From: Methylopumilus sp003533095
GTDB lineage: Bacteria; Pseudomonadota; Gammaproteobacteria; Burkholderiales; Methylophilaceae
Direction of reading: 5' to 3'
Assembly: GCA_963977845.1 (NCBI GenBank)
Contig: CAXBPZ010000007.1
Coordinates: 1 to 33,347, forward strand
Length of the DNA stretch: 33,347 bases
This document shows, piece by piece, positions 7,272 to 14,777 of the stretch (position 1 is the first letter of the stretch; each line of letters opens with the position of its first letter). The notes under the pieces are model-generated. The model did not search any database. It was not told the origin of the DNA and saw only the letters and a program-made list of their open reading frames with translations. The translations under genes and the position numbers were made by a program.

Positions 7272-9051
7272 GTTCGAGCATTTTAAGGTGATCTAGCATT
7301 TGCGACGCATTCTTGTAACCCACAATTTTAAAGGTACGTAATTCATTATGTTGTTTATCAAAAAATAATATAGCAGGCGGCCCGTAAAGATTGAAATGTT
7401 TTAATAAAGCTTTGTGTTCGGCATTATTTTTAGTGACATCCACCTGGAGCAGCCTATATTCAGCTAAGTGCTCTTTGACTTTAGGATGACTAAAGGTAAG
7501 TTTTTCGTATTCTTTACAAGAAACACACCAGTCTGCATAGAAATCGAGCATGATCATTTTATTGTCACGCTGATCAAGTTCCCGAGATAAATCATCAAGA
7601 CTCTGAATTTGCTTAAAAGGTAAAACAGAGATGTGATTCGGCTTTGATGTATTAGAAATATTTTCATTGTCGGATACATTTATTTTTTGAAGCGATAATC
7701 CAAAAAGTAAAATTGAAAGCGTAAGCGTTACAAAAGCTGAAAGATGCACCCAAGACATTGTTTTATATTTGAAACGACGGTTTGCAAAAAATAAGTAAAT
7801 AGAGAGTGCGAGTAATAAACCACTATAAGCAATTTGATCAATATGTTCTGGGAATAGTGGACTCATAATAAAAAGGCCTATAGCAATTAACATAAAGCCA
7901 ATAAGTTCTTTAACGATAATCATCCAATGACCGCGCTTAGGAAGCCATTGGTCAGAAAAAATGCCAATAAGAAGAAGTGGCATGCTCATACCAATTGAAA
8001 GCGTAAACAAAGCTAAACCACCTAAAATAAAATCACGCGATTGGTTAATGTAAATAATCGCTCCTGCAAGAGGAGGTGCGATGCAAGGACTTAAAACAAG
8101 TGACGAAATTGTGCCAATAATAAATACATTAAGATACTTTCCACCTTCGACACGCAGAATTGAAGTCGCAATAAAATGCTCGATAAAGTGAGGTAATTTA
8201 AGCGCATATAAATCAAACATAGAAAGCGCTAAAAGAATAAAAACAATACCCATGATACCCATGAGCATCGGGCTTTGTATGCTTGTCGTGATTAAGTTAC
8301 CTGATAATCCCGCAAAGACACCGAGCAGTGTATAAGTAAAAGAAACACCGCTTACATAACTTAAGGATAGAAAGAAATCTTTTAAACGTGTTTGATGAGA
8401 GGGTCGCTTATGAGATGCAAAAATAATACTCGAGAGAATGGGAATCATGGGTAATACACAAGGTGTGAGTGAAAGCAACAATCCTGCGATGAAGAATCCT
8501 AATAAGATAAGACCGACATGTTGTGACTGAAGTAAAAATTGCATCGTATCAACTTCTGAAGTAGAGCTGATTGTTTTTGACCCATTGCTTTGAATGTTAT
8601 CAAATATAAATTCTTTTTTAATGGGAGCATAGCAAAGGCCTTTTGCACTACAGCCTTGATAAGTAATACTGATATTTTTTGGAGGATGATTAGCATCATA
8701 GGGAATAGAGGCATTTAAAGTGTCGTGATAAATTTCTGTTTTTCCAAAATGTGTATCCGTTTTAATTTCAGCCACAGGTAAAAGTATTTGGCTTTGAGGC
8801 GCATGATCAAATTCAACTTTAAATTTGTTGCGATAAAGGTAATAGTCTTTTGCAATAAAGAAGGATGTTTCAATAGATTGAGAATTTTTTTTAACCGTTA
8901 ATTGAAATGCTTCATCAGGTGGCAAGAATTCATTTTTATCTTTTAAGAATAAAGATTCGTTAGCATGTGCACTATTTAAGATTAAGCTAATCAAAAATAG
9001 ACTGAGTAGCATTGTTATTTTTTTTGATAAAGAAAAAATACGGCTTAACAT
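7258..9051 (-). CDS. dsbD: Thiol:disulfide interchange protein DsbD
   Basis: Moves electrons from cytoplasmic thioredoxin across the inner membrane to periplasmic thiol proteins. 597 residues with all three modules: a signal peptide (about 1-30), the periplasmic alpha domain with Cys134 and Cys140 (CSAKGLC), a polytopic beta domain from about 175 to 450 with Cys198 in LTPCVLPM and Cys323 in LSPCIAPP, and a C-terminal thioredoxin-like gamma domain with Cys509 and Cys512 in YADWCVSCKEYE. All six redox cysteines are therefore present. The downstream TlpA-like gene overlaps it by 14 nt. Expected clients are that protein, DsbC-type isomerases and cytochrome c maturation factors. Confidence 0.95.
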   Translation of the reverse strand: MLSRIFSLSKKITMLLSLFLISLILNSAHANESLFLKDKNEFLPPDEAFQLTVKKNSQSIETSFFIAKDYYLYRNKFKVEFDHAPQSQILLPVAEIKTDTHFGKTEIYHDTLNASIPYDANHPPKNISITYQGCSAKGLCYAPIKKEFIFDNIQSNGSKTISSTSEVDTMQFLLQSQHVGLILLGFFIAGLLLSLTPCVLPMIPILSSIIFASHKRPSHQTRLKDFFLSLSYVSGVSFTYTLLGVFAGLSGNLITTSIQSPMLMGIMGIVFILLALSMFDLYALKLPHFIEHFIATSILRVEGGKYLNVFIIGTISSLVLSPCIAPPLAGAIIYINQSRDFILGGLALFTLSIGMSMPLLLIGIFSDQWLPKRGHWMIIVKELIGFMLIAIGLFIMSPLFPEHIDQIAYSGLLLALSIYLFFANRRFKYKTMSWVHLSAFVTLTLSILLFGLSLQKINVSDNENISNTSKPNHISVLPFKQIQSLDDLSRELDQRDNKMIMLDFYADWCVSCKEYEKLTFSHPKVKEHLAEYRLLQVDVTKNNAEHKALLKHFNLYGPPAILFFDKQHNELRTFKIVGYKNASQMLDHLKMLEHENQ

Positions 9052-9133
9052 GAATGACGACCTTTAATAAAAATTTAGTGGTTGGAGCTAAATCATCATA
9101 AAATCGTTCCTTAAGAATGATTGCATCAAGCTC

Positions 9134-9164
9134 TTAAGCACAACGATCATTTATTACATATAAT
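9134..9164 (+). promoter_or_regulatory. Candidate promoter for fxsA
   Basis: A perfect -10 hexamer TATAAT (9159-9164) lies 27 nt before the fxsA ATG. The best upstream match is TTAAGC (9134-9139) at a wide 19-nt spacing. The rest of the 139-nt gap between the divergent dsbD and fxsA genes shows no gene. Confidence 0.4.
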
Positions 9165-9190
9165 TCTGGTTAAAATCATAGAATAACCTA

Positions 9191-9586
9191 ATGCGATTAC
9201 TTTTTACTATTCTTTTATTGTCCTTCCCAGTCATTGAAATATGGGGCATCTTTAAACTAAGTCATCTTTATGGATGGTGGTTTTTTCTATATATGGTTTT
9301 AGTCACTTACCTTGGTTGGCGATTGATCAAAGAAGAAAAACAATTAGTTTTTACAAAACTTATGGGCGCGATGGGACAAGGAGGCAATCCCATTAAAGCC
9401 ATGATTGGAAGTGCTCGTAATTTATTTGCAGGCATTTTGTTTATTATTCCTGGCGTTATTACGGATTTTTTTGCCGTTATATTGTTGCTGATTCCTATTA
9501 AAGATAGTTCTTCTCAAAATATTCATTCATCAGAAGAGGATGTGATTGAGGGCGAATATCGCCGCGATGACGAACTTTTAAAATAA
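9191..9586 (+). CDS. fxsA: FxsA family membrane protein
   Basis: Inner-membrane protein of 131 residues. Hydrophobic helices lie at about residues 3-20, 27-43 and 75-100. The family signatures are the FPVIEIWGIF start, the central glycine-rich GAMGQGGNP stretch, and IPGVITDFFAVILLLIP. The cytoplasmic tail ends VIEGEYRRDDE, as in other proteobacterial FxsA proteins. E. coli FxsA suppresses F exclusion of phage T7 when overproduced; its normal job is unknown. The stop overlaps the start of the next gene by one base (TAATG), so the two are translationally coupled. Confidence 0.9.
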   Translation: MRLLFTILLLSFPVIEIWGIFKLSHLYGWWFFLYMVLVTYLGWRLIKEEKQLVFTKLMGAMGQGGNPIKAMIGSARNLFAGILFIIPGVITDFFAVILLLIPIKDSSSQNIHSSEEDVIEGEYRRDDELLK

Positions 9587-10608
9587 TGAGTTACACCATT
9601 AAACTTTTACCTAGCGGGCATACCTTTCAAGCCAAGCCAAGCCAAACGATTGTAGAAGCAGCTATTGATGCAGGCATTCATTTGCCTTATGGTTGTCGAA
9701 ATGGTGCTTGCGGTGCATGCAAAGGTAAAGTGGTTGAAGGTAAAGTGCATTTAGAAGACTATCAATCATCCGTGATCTCAGAAGAAGAAATTAAAAATGG
9801 TATGACATTATTTTGTTGCGCGATCGCTACTGAAAATTTAACGATTGAAATTAAAGAGCTTGCGATCACGAATAATATTCGACCCAAGATATTTCCTGTG
9901 CGTGTTGAAGCTCTTGAGAAACTTACGCATGACGTCATGCTCATGAAATTAAAACTTCCTAGCACTGACAAACTTCAATTTGTAGCAGGACAATATTTAG
10001 AATTTTTACTAAAAGATGGAAAGAGGCGAGCTTTTTCGATTGCAAGCCCCTCTCATGAATCTAATGTGCTTGAGATTCACCTTAGACTCATTCCAGGTGG
10101 CGAATTTACAGAATATGTATTTAAAGAAATGAAAGAAAAATCTATTTTGCGTGTCGAGGGACCTTTTGGAAATTTCTTTTTGCGTGAAGAATCTTTAAAG
10201 CCGATTATTTTTGTTGCTGGTGGAACAGGATTTGCACCCATTAAGGGCATGATCGAAGAATCCATTCAAAAGGGTATGAGAAGACCCATTAAGCTTTATC
10301 GTGGCGCAAGGATATTAGAAGACTTATATATGGATGTACTATGCAAAAAATGGGCAACTGAATATTCGCATATTGAATATATACCCGTACTATCAGAATC
10401 TCCTAAAGAAGATAAATGGATGGGACGCAAAGGCTTGGTGCATGAAGCTGTATTAGAAGATTTTGAAAATTTGAATGACTATCAAATGTATTGTTGTGGC
10501 GCTCCACAAATGGTAGAAGTAGCTCATAAGGCGTTTATTGCTCATGGACTTCCTGAAGATGAATTTTTTTCAGATGCTTTTACATTTGCAGCACCCACAA
10601 AAAAATAG
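9586..10608 (+). CDS. 2Fe-2S ferredoxin/flavin NAD(P)H reductase (CDP-glucoseen reductase-like)
   Basis: Three-domain oxidoreductase of 340 residues. An N-terminal plant-type 2Fe-2S ferredoxin domain has Cys37, Cys42 and Cys45 in GCRNGACGACKGKV and a fourth ligand in FCC (77-78). An FAD-binding barrel has RAFSIASPS. A C-terminal NAD(P)H domain has GGTGFAPIKGMIEE and YCCGAPQMVEVA. This layout is shared by AscD/RfbI-type CDP-6-deoxy-glucoseen reductases and by aromatic dioxygenase reductases. Betaproteobacterial homologues are often annotated with the sugar name although no dideoxysugar genes are nearby; the same is true here, so I would not assign that reaction. It supplies electrons to an unidentified partner. 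Coupled to fxsA and followed by a strong terminator. Confidence 0.85.
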   Translation: MSYTIKLLPSGHTFQAKPSQTIVEAAIDAGIHLPYGCRNGACGACKGKVVEGKVHLEDYQSSVISEEEIKNGMTLFCCAIATENLTIEIKELAITNNIRPKIFPVRVEALEKLTHDVMLMKLKLPSTDKLQFVAGQYLEFLLKDGKRRAFSIASPSHESNVLEIHLRLIPGGEFTEYVFKEMKEKSILRVEGPFGNFFLREESLKPIIFVAGGTGFAPIKGMIEESIQKGMRRPIKLYRGARILEDLYMDVLCKKWATEYSHIEYIPVLSESPKEDKWMGRKGLVHEAVLEDFENLNDYQMYCCGAPQMVEVAHKAFIAHGLPEDEFFSDAFTFAAPTKK

Positions 10609-10624
10609 AAAACAAATAGACATA

Positions 10625-10651
10625 AAAAAAGGCGCTAAAAGCGCCTTTTTA
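10625..10651. terminator. Bidirectional intrinsic terminator
   Basis: Hairpin AAGGCGCT (10629-10636), loop AAA, AGCGCCTT (10640-10647), flanked by an A tract on the left and a T tract on the right. It ends the plus-strand reductase gene and, read on the other strand, the small Ala/Lys/Pro gene at 10672. Confidence 0.85.
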
Positions 10652-10671
10652 TTTGAGATACAAAAAGCTAA

Positions 10672-10860
10672 TTACTTAGCAGCTTTAGCATCAGCAGCTG
10701 GAGCAGCAGCTGGTTTAGCAGCTGGAGCAGCTTTTTTGTCAGCCTTTGCTGGAGCAGCAGCTGGTTTAGCATCAGCAGCTGGTTTAGCAGCGTCAGCAGC
10801 GAAAGCGTTTAATGAAAGTGCAAATAAACCTGCAACTAATGAAGCGAATAACTTAGACAT
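10672..10860 (-). CDS. Small secreted Ala/Lys/Pro-rich peptide
   Basis: Protein of 62 residues. Residues 1-21 form a clean Sec signal peptide (MSKLFASLVAGLFALSLNAFA) with an AFA-A cleavage site. The mature 41 residues are almost only Ala, Lys, Pro and Asp, with the block AKPAAAPA occurring twice. At DNA level the repeat is an exact 24-nt direct repeat at 10697-10720 and 10748-10771 (51-nt period). The ATG has a good AAGGAA ribosome site. It is a single-gene unit ending at a strong terminator. The low-complexity cationic mature part should be unstructured; binding to anionic envelope polymers is a guess. The Ala-rich reading frame on the opposite strand is an artefact of the GCA/GCT-rich repeats. 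Confidence 0.75.
   Translation of the reverse strand: MSKLFASLVAGLFALSLNAFAADAAKPAADAKPAAAPAKADKKAAPAAKPAAAPAADAKAAK
10697..10771. repeat. 24-nt exact direct repeat inside the Ala/Lys/Pro gene
   Basis: The 24-nt unit, beginning GCTGGAGCAGCAGC, is identical at 10697-10720 and 10748-10771. The offset is 51 nt (17 codons), so duplication or loss would keep the reading frame. Confidence 0.8.
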
Positions 10861-10955
10861 GTAATTTCCTTAAATATTTAATTAAACAAAATATATGTAT
10901 CAAATTGTAACAACGAGATACACATCAACCGCGTATAAAGCACGATTTGACGCGC

Positions 10956-10961
10956 ATTATA
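10956..10961 (-). promoter_or_regulatory. Possible -10 element for the Ala/Lys/Pro gene
   Basis: TATAAT on the minus strand, about 95 nt upstream of the ATG, with no convincing -35. The gap 10861-11064 otherwise holds a terminator at its right side and no gene that I can see. Confidence 0.3.
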
Positions 10962-11014
10962 CATGAGCCATAATTTTTATCTACAAAAATACGACTTAAT
11001 TTAAAGACTACGAT

Positions 11015-11052
11015 TCTTTAAAAAAGTTCCGTGATATCCATAGGACACACGG
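11015..11052 (-). terminator. Likely intrinsic terminator of the three-helix protein gene
   Basis: On the minus strand a 5-bp stem CCGTG/CACGG (plus 11048-11052 and 11029-11033) is continued by TCC/GGA across a small internal loop. A T-rich run follows at plus 11019-11026. It lies 13 nt past the stop of the 11065-11475 gene. Confidence 0.45.
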
Positions 11053-11064
11053 GTTAAGTAATTT

Positions 11065-11475
11065 TTAATTAAAACGACTTTGAAGTATAGCGTTATAAAG
11101 CTCAATCATAGCTTGCTTTACAGCTTCTATTTCAAAATTCATGGCATTAAAAATTTGCGTAATCTGTCCTAAAAACAAAGCGTAAGCTTCATGTTCAAAA
11201 AAACTATTAACAACCAATCCGATACCGAAACATACGAAGACAATAAAAGATTGCTTTACTAAATGACGCGGTAATTCTTTAGTAAAAGGATTATTTCTCC
11301 TGCTTATTTTTTTAAATTTAAAATTTTTGAAATGTAAAAGATAATAACTTAGCGTTTGAAATGTCACGATTGGCAAAAGCCAAGCATAATATATGTTATT
11401 AAGACCGGCCAGAATGGACAGAATAATACTTATCAGTAATCCAATTTTTCCAGCTAGTTTCATATAAGGCATCAT
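11065..11475 (-). CDS. Uncharacterised three-helix membrane protein
   Basis: I do not recognise this family. The 136-residue product has three hydrophobic stretches: about residues 8-28 (KIGLLISIILSILAGL), 28-48 (YYAWLLPIVTFQTLSYYLL) and 73-92 (SFIVFVCFGIGLVVNSFF). A very basic loop (HFKNFKFKKISRRNNP) lies between the second and third. The C-terminal 35 residues form an amphipathic helix-like tail. It is 110 nt downstream of hemD, where many betaproteobacteria carry hemX and hemY, but it resembles neither. No clear Shine-Dalgarno sequence; two tandem ATGs open the frame and a third at 11463 is possible. The continuous frame and a terminator after the stop support a real gene. Confidence 0.6.
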   Translation of the reverse strand: MMPYMKLAGKIGLLISIILSILAGLNNIYYAWLLPIVTFQTLSYYLLHFKNFKFKKISRRNNPFTKELPRHLVKQSFIVFVCFGIGLVVNSFFEHEAYALFLGQITQIFNAMNFEIEAVKQAMIELYNAILQSRFN

Positions 11476-11585
11476 TGTCCATTAAAGAGACATTAATCTA
11501 GCATCTGATTTATATCAGACAATCCACAATGCGCAGTTTTAATTAGAAACTTTAAAAGTTTGCAGGGCTGATTTTTTTGTAAAAA

Positions 11586-12359
11586 TTAATGGTCAATGGT
11601 TTCTAAAAGTTTTTTCATCATGGATTGATCAGAAGGTTCGTCCGAGGCAAAAGTCATAAAAGATTCCCTTTCAAGCACATTCACCATCCTGGGATGGTTA
11701 ACGATAAAAAGAACATCCTTTAAAAAATTCATGTTTTTGATGCGACTTAAGCGAACAAATTCTTTGCATGCCTCAGAGCTTGTAATGAGCACTGCTGAAA
11801 TATGAATTTTTTCTGAAAAAGCTTTAAGTAAATCTAAATTTTTTTGAGGAAAAGTACGTGTATAACATTCTGCATAGGTGACCTCAGCGCCTCGTGCTCT
11901 TAATGTTTCCGCGAGAGTTTCACGGCCACCCTCACCTCTAAAAATTACAATTTTTTTATTCTTAATATCATTCATTTCTTTAGTAGCAAGTAAACCCTCA
12001 CTATCAAAGTTTTCATCTGGAATAAGCACATGATTCACATCAAACAATTTCAATGCTTTTTGCGTAGAGGGCCCAATAGCCGCAAATTGTGTTGATTTAG
12101 GTAATGTATGAAATGCATGTTTAACTGCCGGCATACCAAACTGGACTGCATTTGAGCTAATAAAAATAGCCCAATCATAGTCATCCAATTTTAAAACGAT
12201 ATTCTGAAAAGTTTCATTCTGACTTTTTGACTTAATTTCAAGTAATGGAAATTCGATAGGATGTCCTTGATGATCATTGACTAAAGCTTTAATTTCCCCT
12301 GTTTGATGAGAAGGTCTGGTAATGACAATGCCTGTTTGATGAAGTTCTTTTTTACTCAT
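11586..12359 (-). CDS. hemD: Uroporphyrinogen-III synthase
   Basis: Closes and inverts ring D of hydroxymethylbilane to give uroporphyrinogen III, in the cytoplasm. 257 residues, the usual length for this weakly conserved two-lobed protein. It shows the N-terminal VITRPSHQTGEI segment, WAIFISSNAVQFG, AIGPSTQKAL, the IFRGEGGRETLAETL motif, the AECYTRTFP hinge and AVLITSSEACKEF. Its ATG overlaps the hemC stop as ATGA (4 nt), so the two are translationally coupled. The identification rests on both sequence and position. Confidence 0.93.
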   Translation of the reverse strand: MSKKELHQTGIVITRPSHQTGEIKALVNDHQGHPIEFPLLEIKSKSQNETFQNIVLKLDDYDWAIFISSNAVQFGMPAVKHAFHTLPKSTQFAAIGPSTQKALKLFDVNHVLIPDENFDSEGLLATKEMNDIKNKKIVIFRGEGGRETLAETLRARGAEVTYAECYTRTFPQKNLDLLKAFSEKIHISAVLITSSEACKEFVRLSRIKNMNFLKDVLFIVNHPRMVNVLERESFMTFASDEPSDQSMMKKLLETIDH

Positions 12360-13285
12360 ACAGCAAGACTCGCTAAAATTTTATCCGCACCTTGATCAAG
12401 AAGCTGTTTAGCCAGTTTTTCACCAAGTTTTTCAGCGTCCTCAATGGGGCCTTCAACTTTATCTTTAATCATTTCTTTTCCATCAATAGAGGCTACAAAG
12501 CCTTGTAGTTTAAGAATTTTATTTTCAATCATGGCATGTGCGCCTAAAGGCACACTGCAACTACCACCCAAAGTTCGACTCATGGCTCTTTCAGCGAGAA
12601 CACAGTGAGCTGTCTCAGGATGATGAAGTGGTTTTAATAGCTCTAGAAGATCAGAGCGGACTTTTAATATTTCAATAGCGAGAGCGCCTTGCCCTACAGC
12701 AGGAATTGAATTGTCAGGGGATAAGTATTGTCGGATTCGTGTTTTTAATTTAAGTCGAATGAGTCCAGCTGCTGCCAATATAATTCCTTGGTATTGTTTT
12801 TTATCAAGCTTTCTTAAGCGAGTTTGTAAATTGCCACGTAATGGTTGAATAACAAGATCAGGGAATCGACGTTGTAACTGACTTTGTCGTCGAAGACTCG
12901 AAGTCCCAACAACACTTCCTGGAGGTAACATTTCAAGTGCGCCAAAATCATTGGAAATAAATGCATCCCGTGCATCTTCTCGCTTACCAATGGCAGCAAT
13001 CATAAATTCATTACTTAAATGCATAGGTAAATCTTTAAGTGAATGCACTGCGATGTCAGCTTCCTTATTTTGCAATGCAACTTCGAGCTCTTTAATAAAA
13101 AGACCTTTACCGCCAATTTTGGAGAGTGACTTATTGAGCGTTTTATCGCCTTGGGTTGTCATGCCGAGAATGTCCACTTCTAATCTTGGATAAAAAGATA
13201 AAAGTTGAGACTTTATATATTCGGCTTGCCAAATCGCAAGCTCACTTTCGCGTGTTGCGATGGTTATGTGTGTAGGCTGGGTCAT
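12356..13285 (-). CDS. hemC: Porphobilinogen deaminase (hydroxymethylbilane synthase)
   Basis: Polymerises four porphobilinogen molecules into hydroxymethylbilane. 309 residues. Visible motifs are the N-terminal IATRESELAIWQAE, GGKGLFIKELE, AVHSLKDLP with catalytic Asp85, GTSSLRRQSQL, and PAVGQGALAIE. The dipyrromethane cofactor attaches to Cys243 in GGSCSVPLGAHA. It is the first gene of a hemC-hemD unit divergent from argH. Together with the cbb3 oxidase and its c-type subunits downstream, it marks a strictly heme-dependent respiratory lifestyle. Confidence 0.97.
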   Translation of the reverse strand: MTQPTHITIATRESELAIWQAEYIKSQLLSFYPRLEVDILGMTTQGDKTLNKSLSKIGGKGLFIKELEVALQNKEADIAVHSLKDLPMHLSNEFMIAAIGKREDARDAFISNDFGALEMLPPGSVVGTSSLRRQSQLQRRFPDLVIQPLRGNLQTRLRKLDKKQYQGIILAAAGLIRLKLKTRIRQYLSPDNSIPAVGQGALAIEILKVRSDLLELLKPLHHPETAHCVLAERAMSRTLGGSCSVPLGAHAMIENKILKLQGFVASIDGKEMIKDKVEGPIEDAEKLGEKLAKQLLDQGADKILASLAV

Positions 13286-13302
13286 AGTTGAAATTAAATC
13301 GA

Positions 13303-13331
13303 ATGATGCATTTTATCATAAGCCAGGCTAT
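13303..13331 (-). promoter_or_regulatory. Candidate extended -10 promoter for hemCD
   Basis: Minus-strand TGATAAAAT is an extended -10 element (hexamer at plus 13310-13315). A TTTTCA hexamer lies 16 nt further upstream. The predicted start near 13303 leaves about an 18-nt leader with no clear Shine-Dalgarno sequence. Confidence 0.45.
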
Positions 13332-13361
13332 TGAAAATTTAGAAAATCATAAGCTTTAGCA

Positions 13362-13375
13362 TATACTTTCACTTA
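13362..13375 (+). promoter_or_regulatory. Candidate argH promoter giving a leaderless mRNA
   Basis: TATACT (13362-13367) ends 7 nt before the argH ATG at 13375, so transcription would start at or next to the A of the start codon. No ribosome-binding site lies between. The -35 match is poor (TTAGAA, 17-nt spacer). Confidence 0.45.
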
Positions 13376-14769
13376 TGACTAAAAAAGATACAAAAAAAGC
13401 GAATTGGTCAGGCAGATTTAACGAGCCTGTGACGGAACTCGTCAAAAGATTTACAGCTTCTATTGGCTTTGACCAAAAACTAGGTCTTTATGATATTGAA
13501 GGTTCAATGGCGCATGCCGAGATGCTAGCTTCGCAAAAAATCATTTCACAAAAAGATTTAAAAGCTATTCAAAGTGGTTTACAAAATATTCAGAAAGAAA
13601 TAATAGCAGGCACTTTTAAATGGTCTTTAGATTTAGAAGATGTGCACTTAAATATTGAAAAAAGATTAACAGATAAAATTGGTGAGGCTGGTAAAAAATT
13701 ACATACAGGTAGATCTAGAAATGATCAGGTCGCAACAGATTTGAGATTATGGATAAGAGCGATTACAGATGAAACGATCCAAAAAATTAGAACACTTCAG
13801 CTATCTGTTGTTCAGTTAGCAGATAAGCATCAAAAAACAATCATGCCTGGATTGACGCATCTTCAAGTAGCACAGCCCGTAACTTTCGGCCATCACTTGA
13901 TGGCTTATTATGAAATGCTCCAAAGAGATCTTACAAGATTTGAAGATGCCAGAAAAAGAATGAATCAATTGCCTTTGGGTGCTGCAGCACTTGCGGGTAC
14001 AAGTTATCCAATCGATAGAAATAAAGTTGCTAAAAAACTTAAATTTGATGGTGTTTGCGAAAATTCTTTAGATGCAGTTTCTGATCGAGATTTCGCTATT
14101 GAATTTACTTTTGCAGCATCATTACTTATGACCCATTTATCAAGATTTTCAGAAGAGCTCATTATGTGGTCAAGTCCAATGTTTGGATTTGTAGAAATTG
14201 CTGATAGGTTCTGTACTGGTTCATCCATCATGCCACAGAAAAAGAATCCAGATGTGCCTGAGCTCGTAAGAGGCAAAACAGGAAGAGTCACAGGGCATTT
14301 GATGGGTCTTCTTATGCTGATGAAAGCTCAGCCCCTTGCTTACAATAAAGATAATCAAGAAGACAAAGAACCTCTTTTCGATACTGCGAATACTATTTTA
14401 GATGTGCTGACCATTTATGCAGATATGCTAAAAGGTATCACTGTGCATGAGAAAAATATGAAAGAAGCGACTTTAAAAGGTTATGCAACCGCAACAGACT
14501 TAGCAGATTATCTTGTGATTAAAGGTGTGGCATTTAGAGATGCACATGAGATTGTTGCAAAAGCTGTGAATGCTGCCATTAAAAAGAAATGTGATTTGTC
14601 AGAACTTAAGCTAGATGAATTGAAAAAATTTAGTAAGATGATTTCAAGTGATGTATATAGTCACCTCACGCTTGAGGGTTCAATCAAGTCCAGAAATCAT
14701 ATTGGCGGCACATCTTTTGATCAAGTGAAAAAATCAATCGATAAAGCCAAGAAAGCTTTAAAGAAATAA
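13375..14769 (+). CDS. argH: Argininosuccinate lyase
   Basis: Last step of arginine biosynthesis: argininosuccinate to arginine plus fumarate. 464 residues, the family's size. It shows WSGRFNEPV at the N-terminus, DLEDVHLNIEKRL, HTGRSRNDQVATDLRLW, GLTHLQVAQPVTFGHHL, and the fumarase/aspartase superfamily signature GSSIMPQKKNPD at residues 282-293 with the catalytic serine. It is the only plus-strand gene between the hemCD unit and the long minus-strand efflux operon, whose last gene converges on it 8 nt downstream. There is no Shine-Dalgarno sequence, and a -10-like element sits right before the ATG. Confidence 0.98.
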   Translation: MTKKDTKKANWSGRFNEPVTELVKRFTASIGFDQKLGLYDIEGSMAHAEMLASQKIISQKDLKAIQSGLQNIQKEIIAGTFKWSLDLEDVHLNIEKRLTDKIGEAGKKLHTGRSRNDQVATDLRLWIRAITDETIQKIRTLQLSVVQLADKHQKTIMPGLTHLQVAQPVTFGHHLMAYYEMLQRDLTRFEDARKRMNQLPLGAAALAGTSYPIDRNKVAKKLKFDGVCENSLDAVSDRDFAIEFTFAASLLMTHLSRFSEELIMWSSPMFGFVEIADRFCTGSSIMPQKKNPDVPELVRGKTGRVTGHLMGLLMLMKAQPLAYNKDNQEDKEPLFDTANTILDVLTIYADMLKGITVHEKNMKEATLKGYATATDLADYLVIKGVAFRDAHEIVAKAVNAAIKKKCDLSELKLDELKKFSKMISSDVYSHLTLEGSIKSRNHIGGTSFDQVKKSIDKAKKALKK

Positions 14770-14777
14770 ATGTCTTT

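Noticed and set aside
10538..10864. Ala/Gly-rich open frame on the plus strand opposite the secreted peptide gene
   Set aside because: It overlaps the end of the reductase gene and the terminator, and it is the mirror image of GCA/GCT repeats. The minus-strand frame has a signal peptide and a ribosome site and is the better gene.
11065..11475. Considered as a remnant HemX or HemY
   Set aside because: The helix layout, basic loop and length do not match either family, and there is no tetratricopeptide-like region.
11504..11561. Two small palindromes between hemD and the orphan gene (CTGAT-n4-ATCAG and AAACTTT-A-AAAGTTT)
   Set aside because: Short, AT-rich and without a T run in the right direction. 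They may be chance, so I did not call a terminator.
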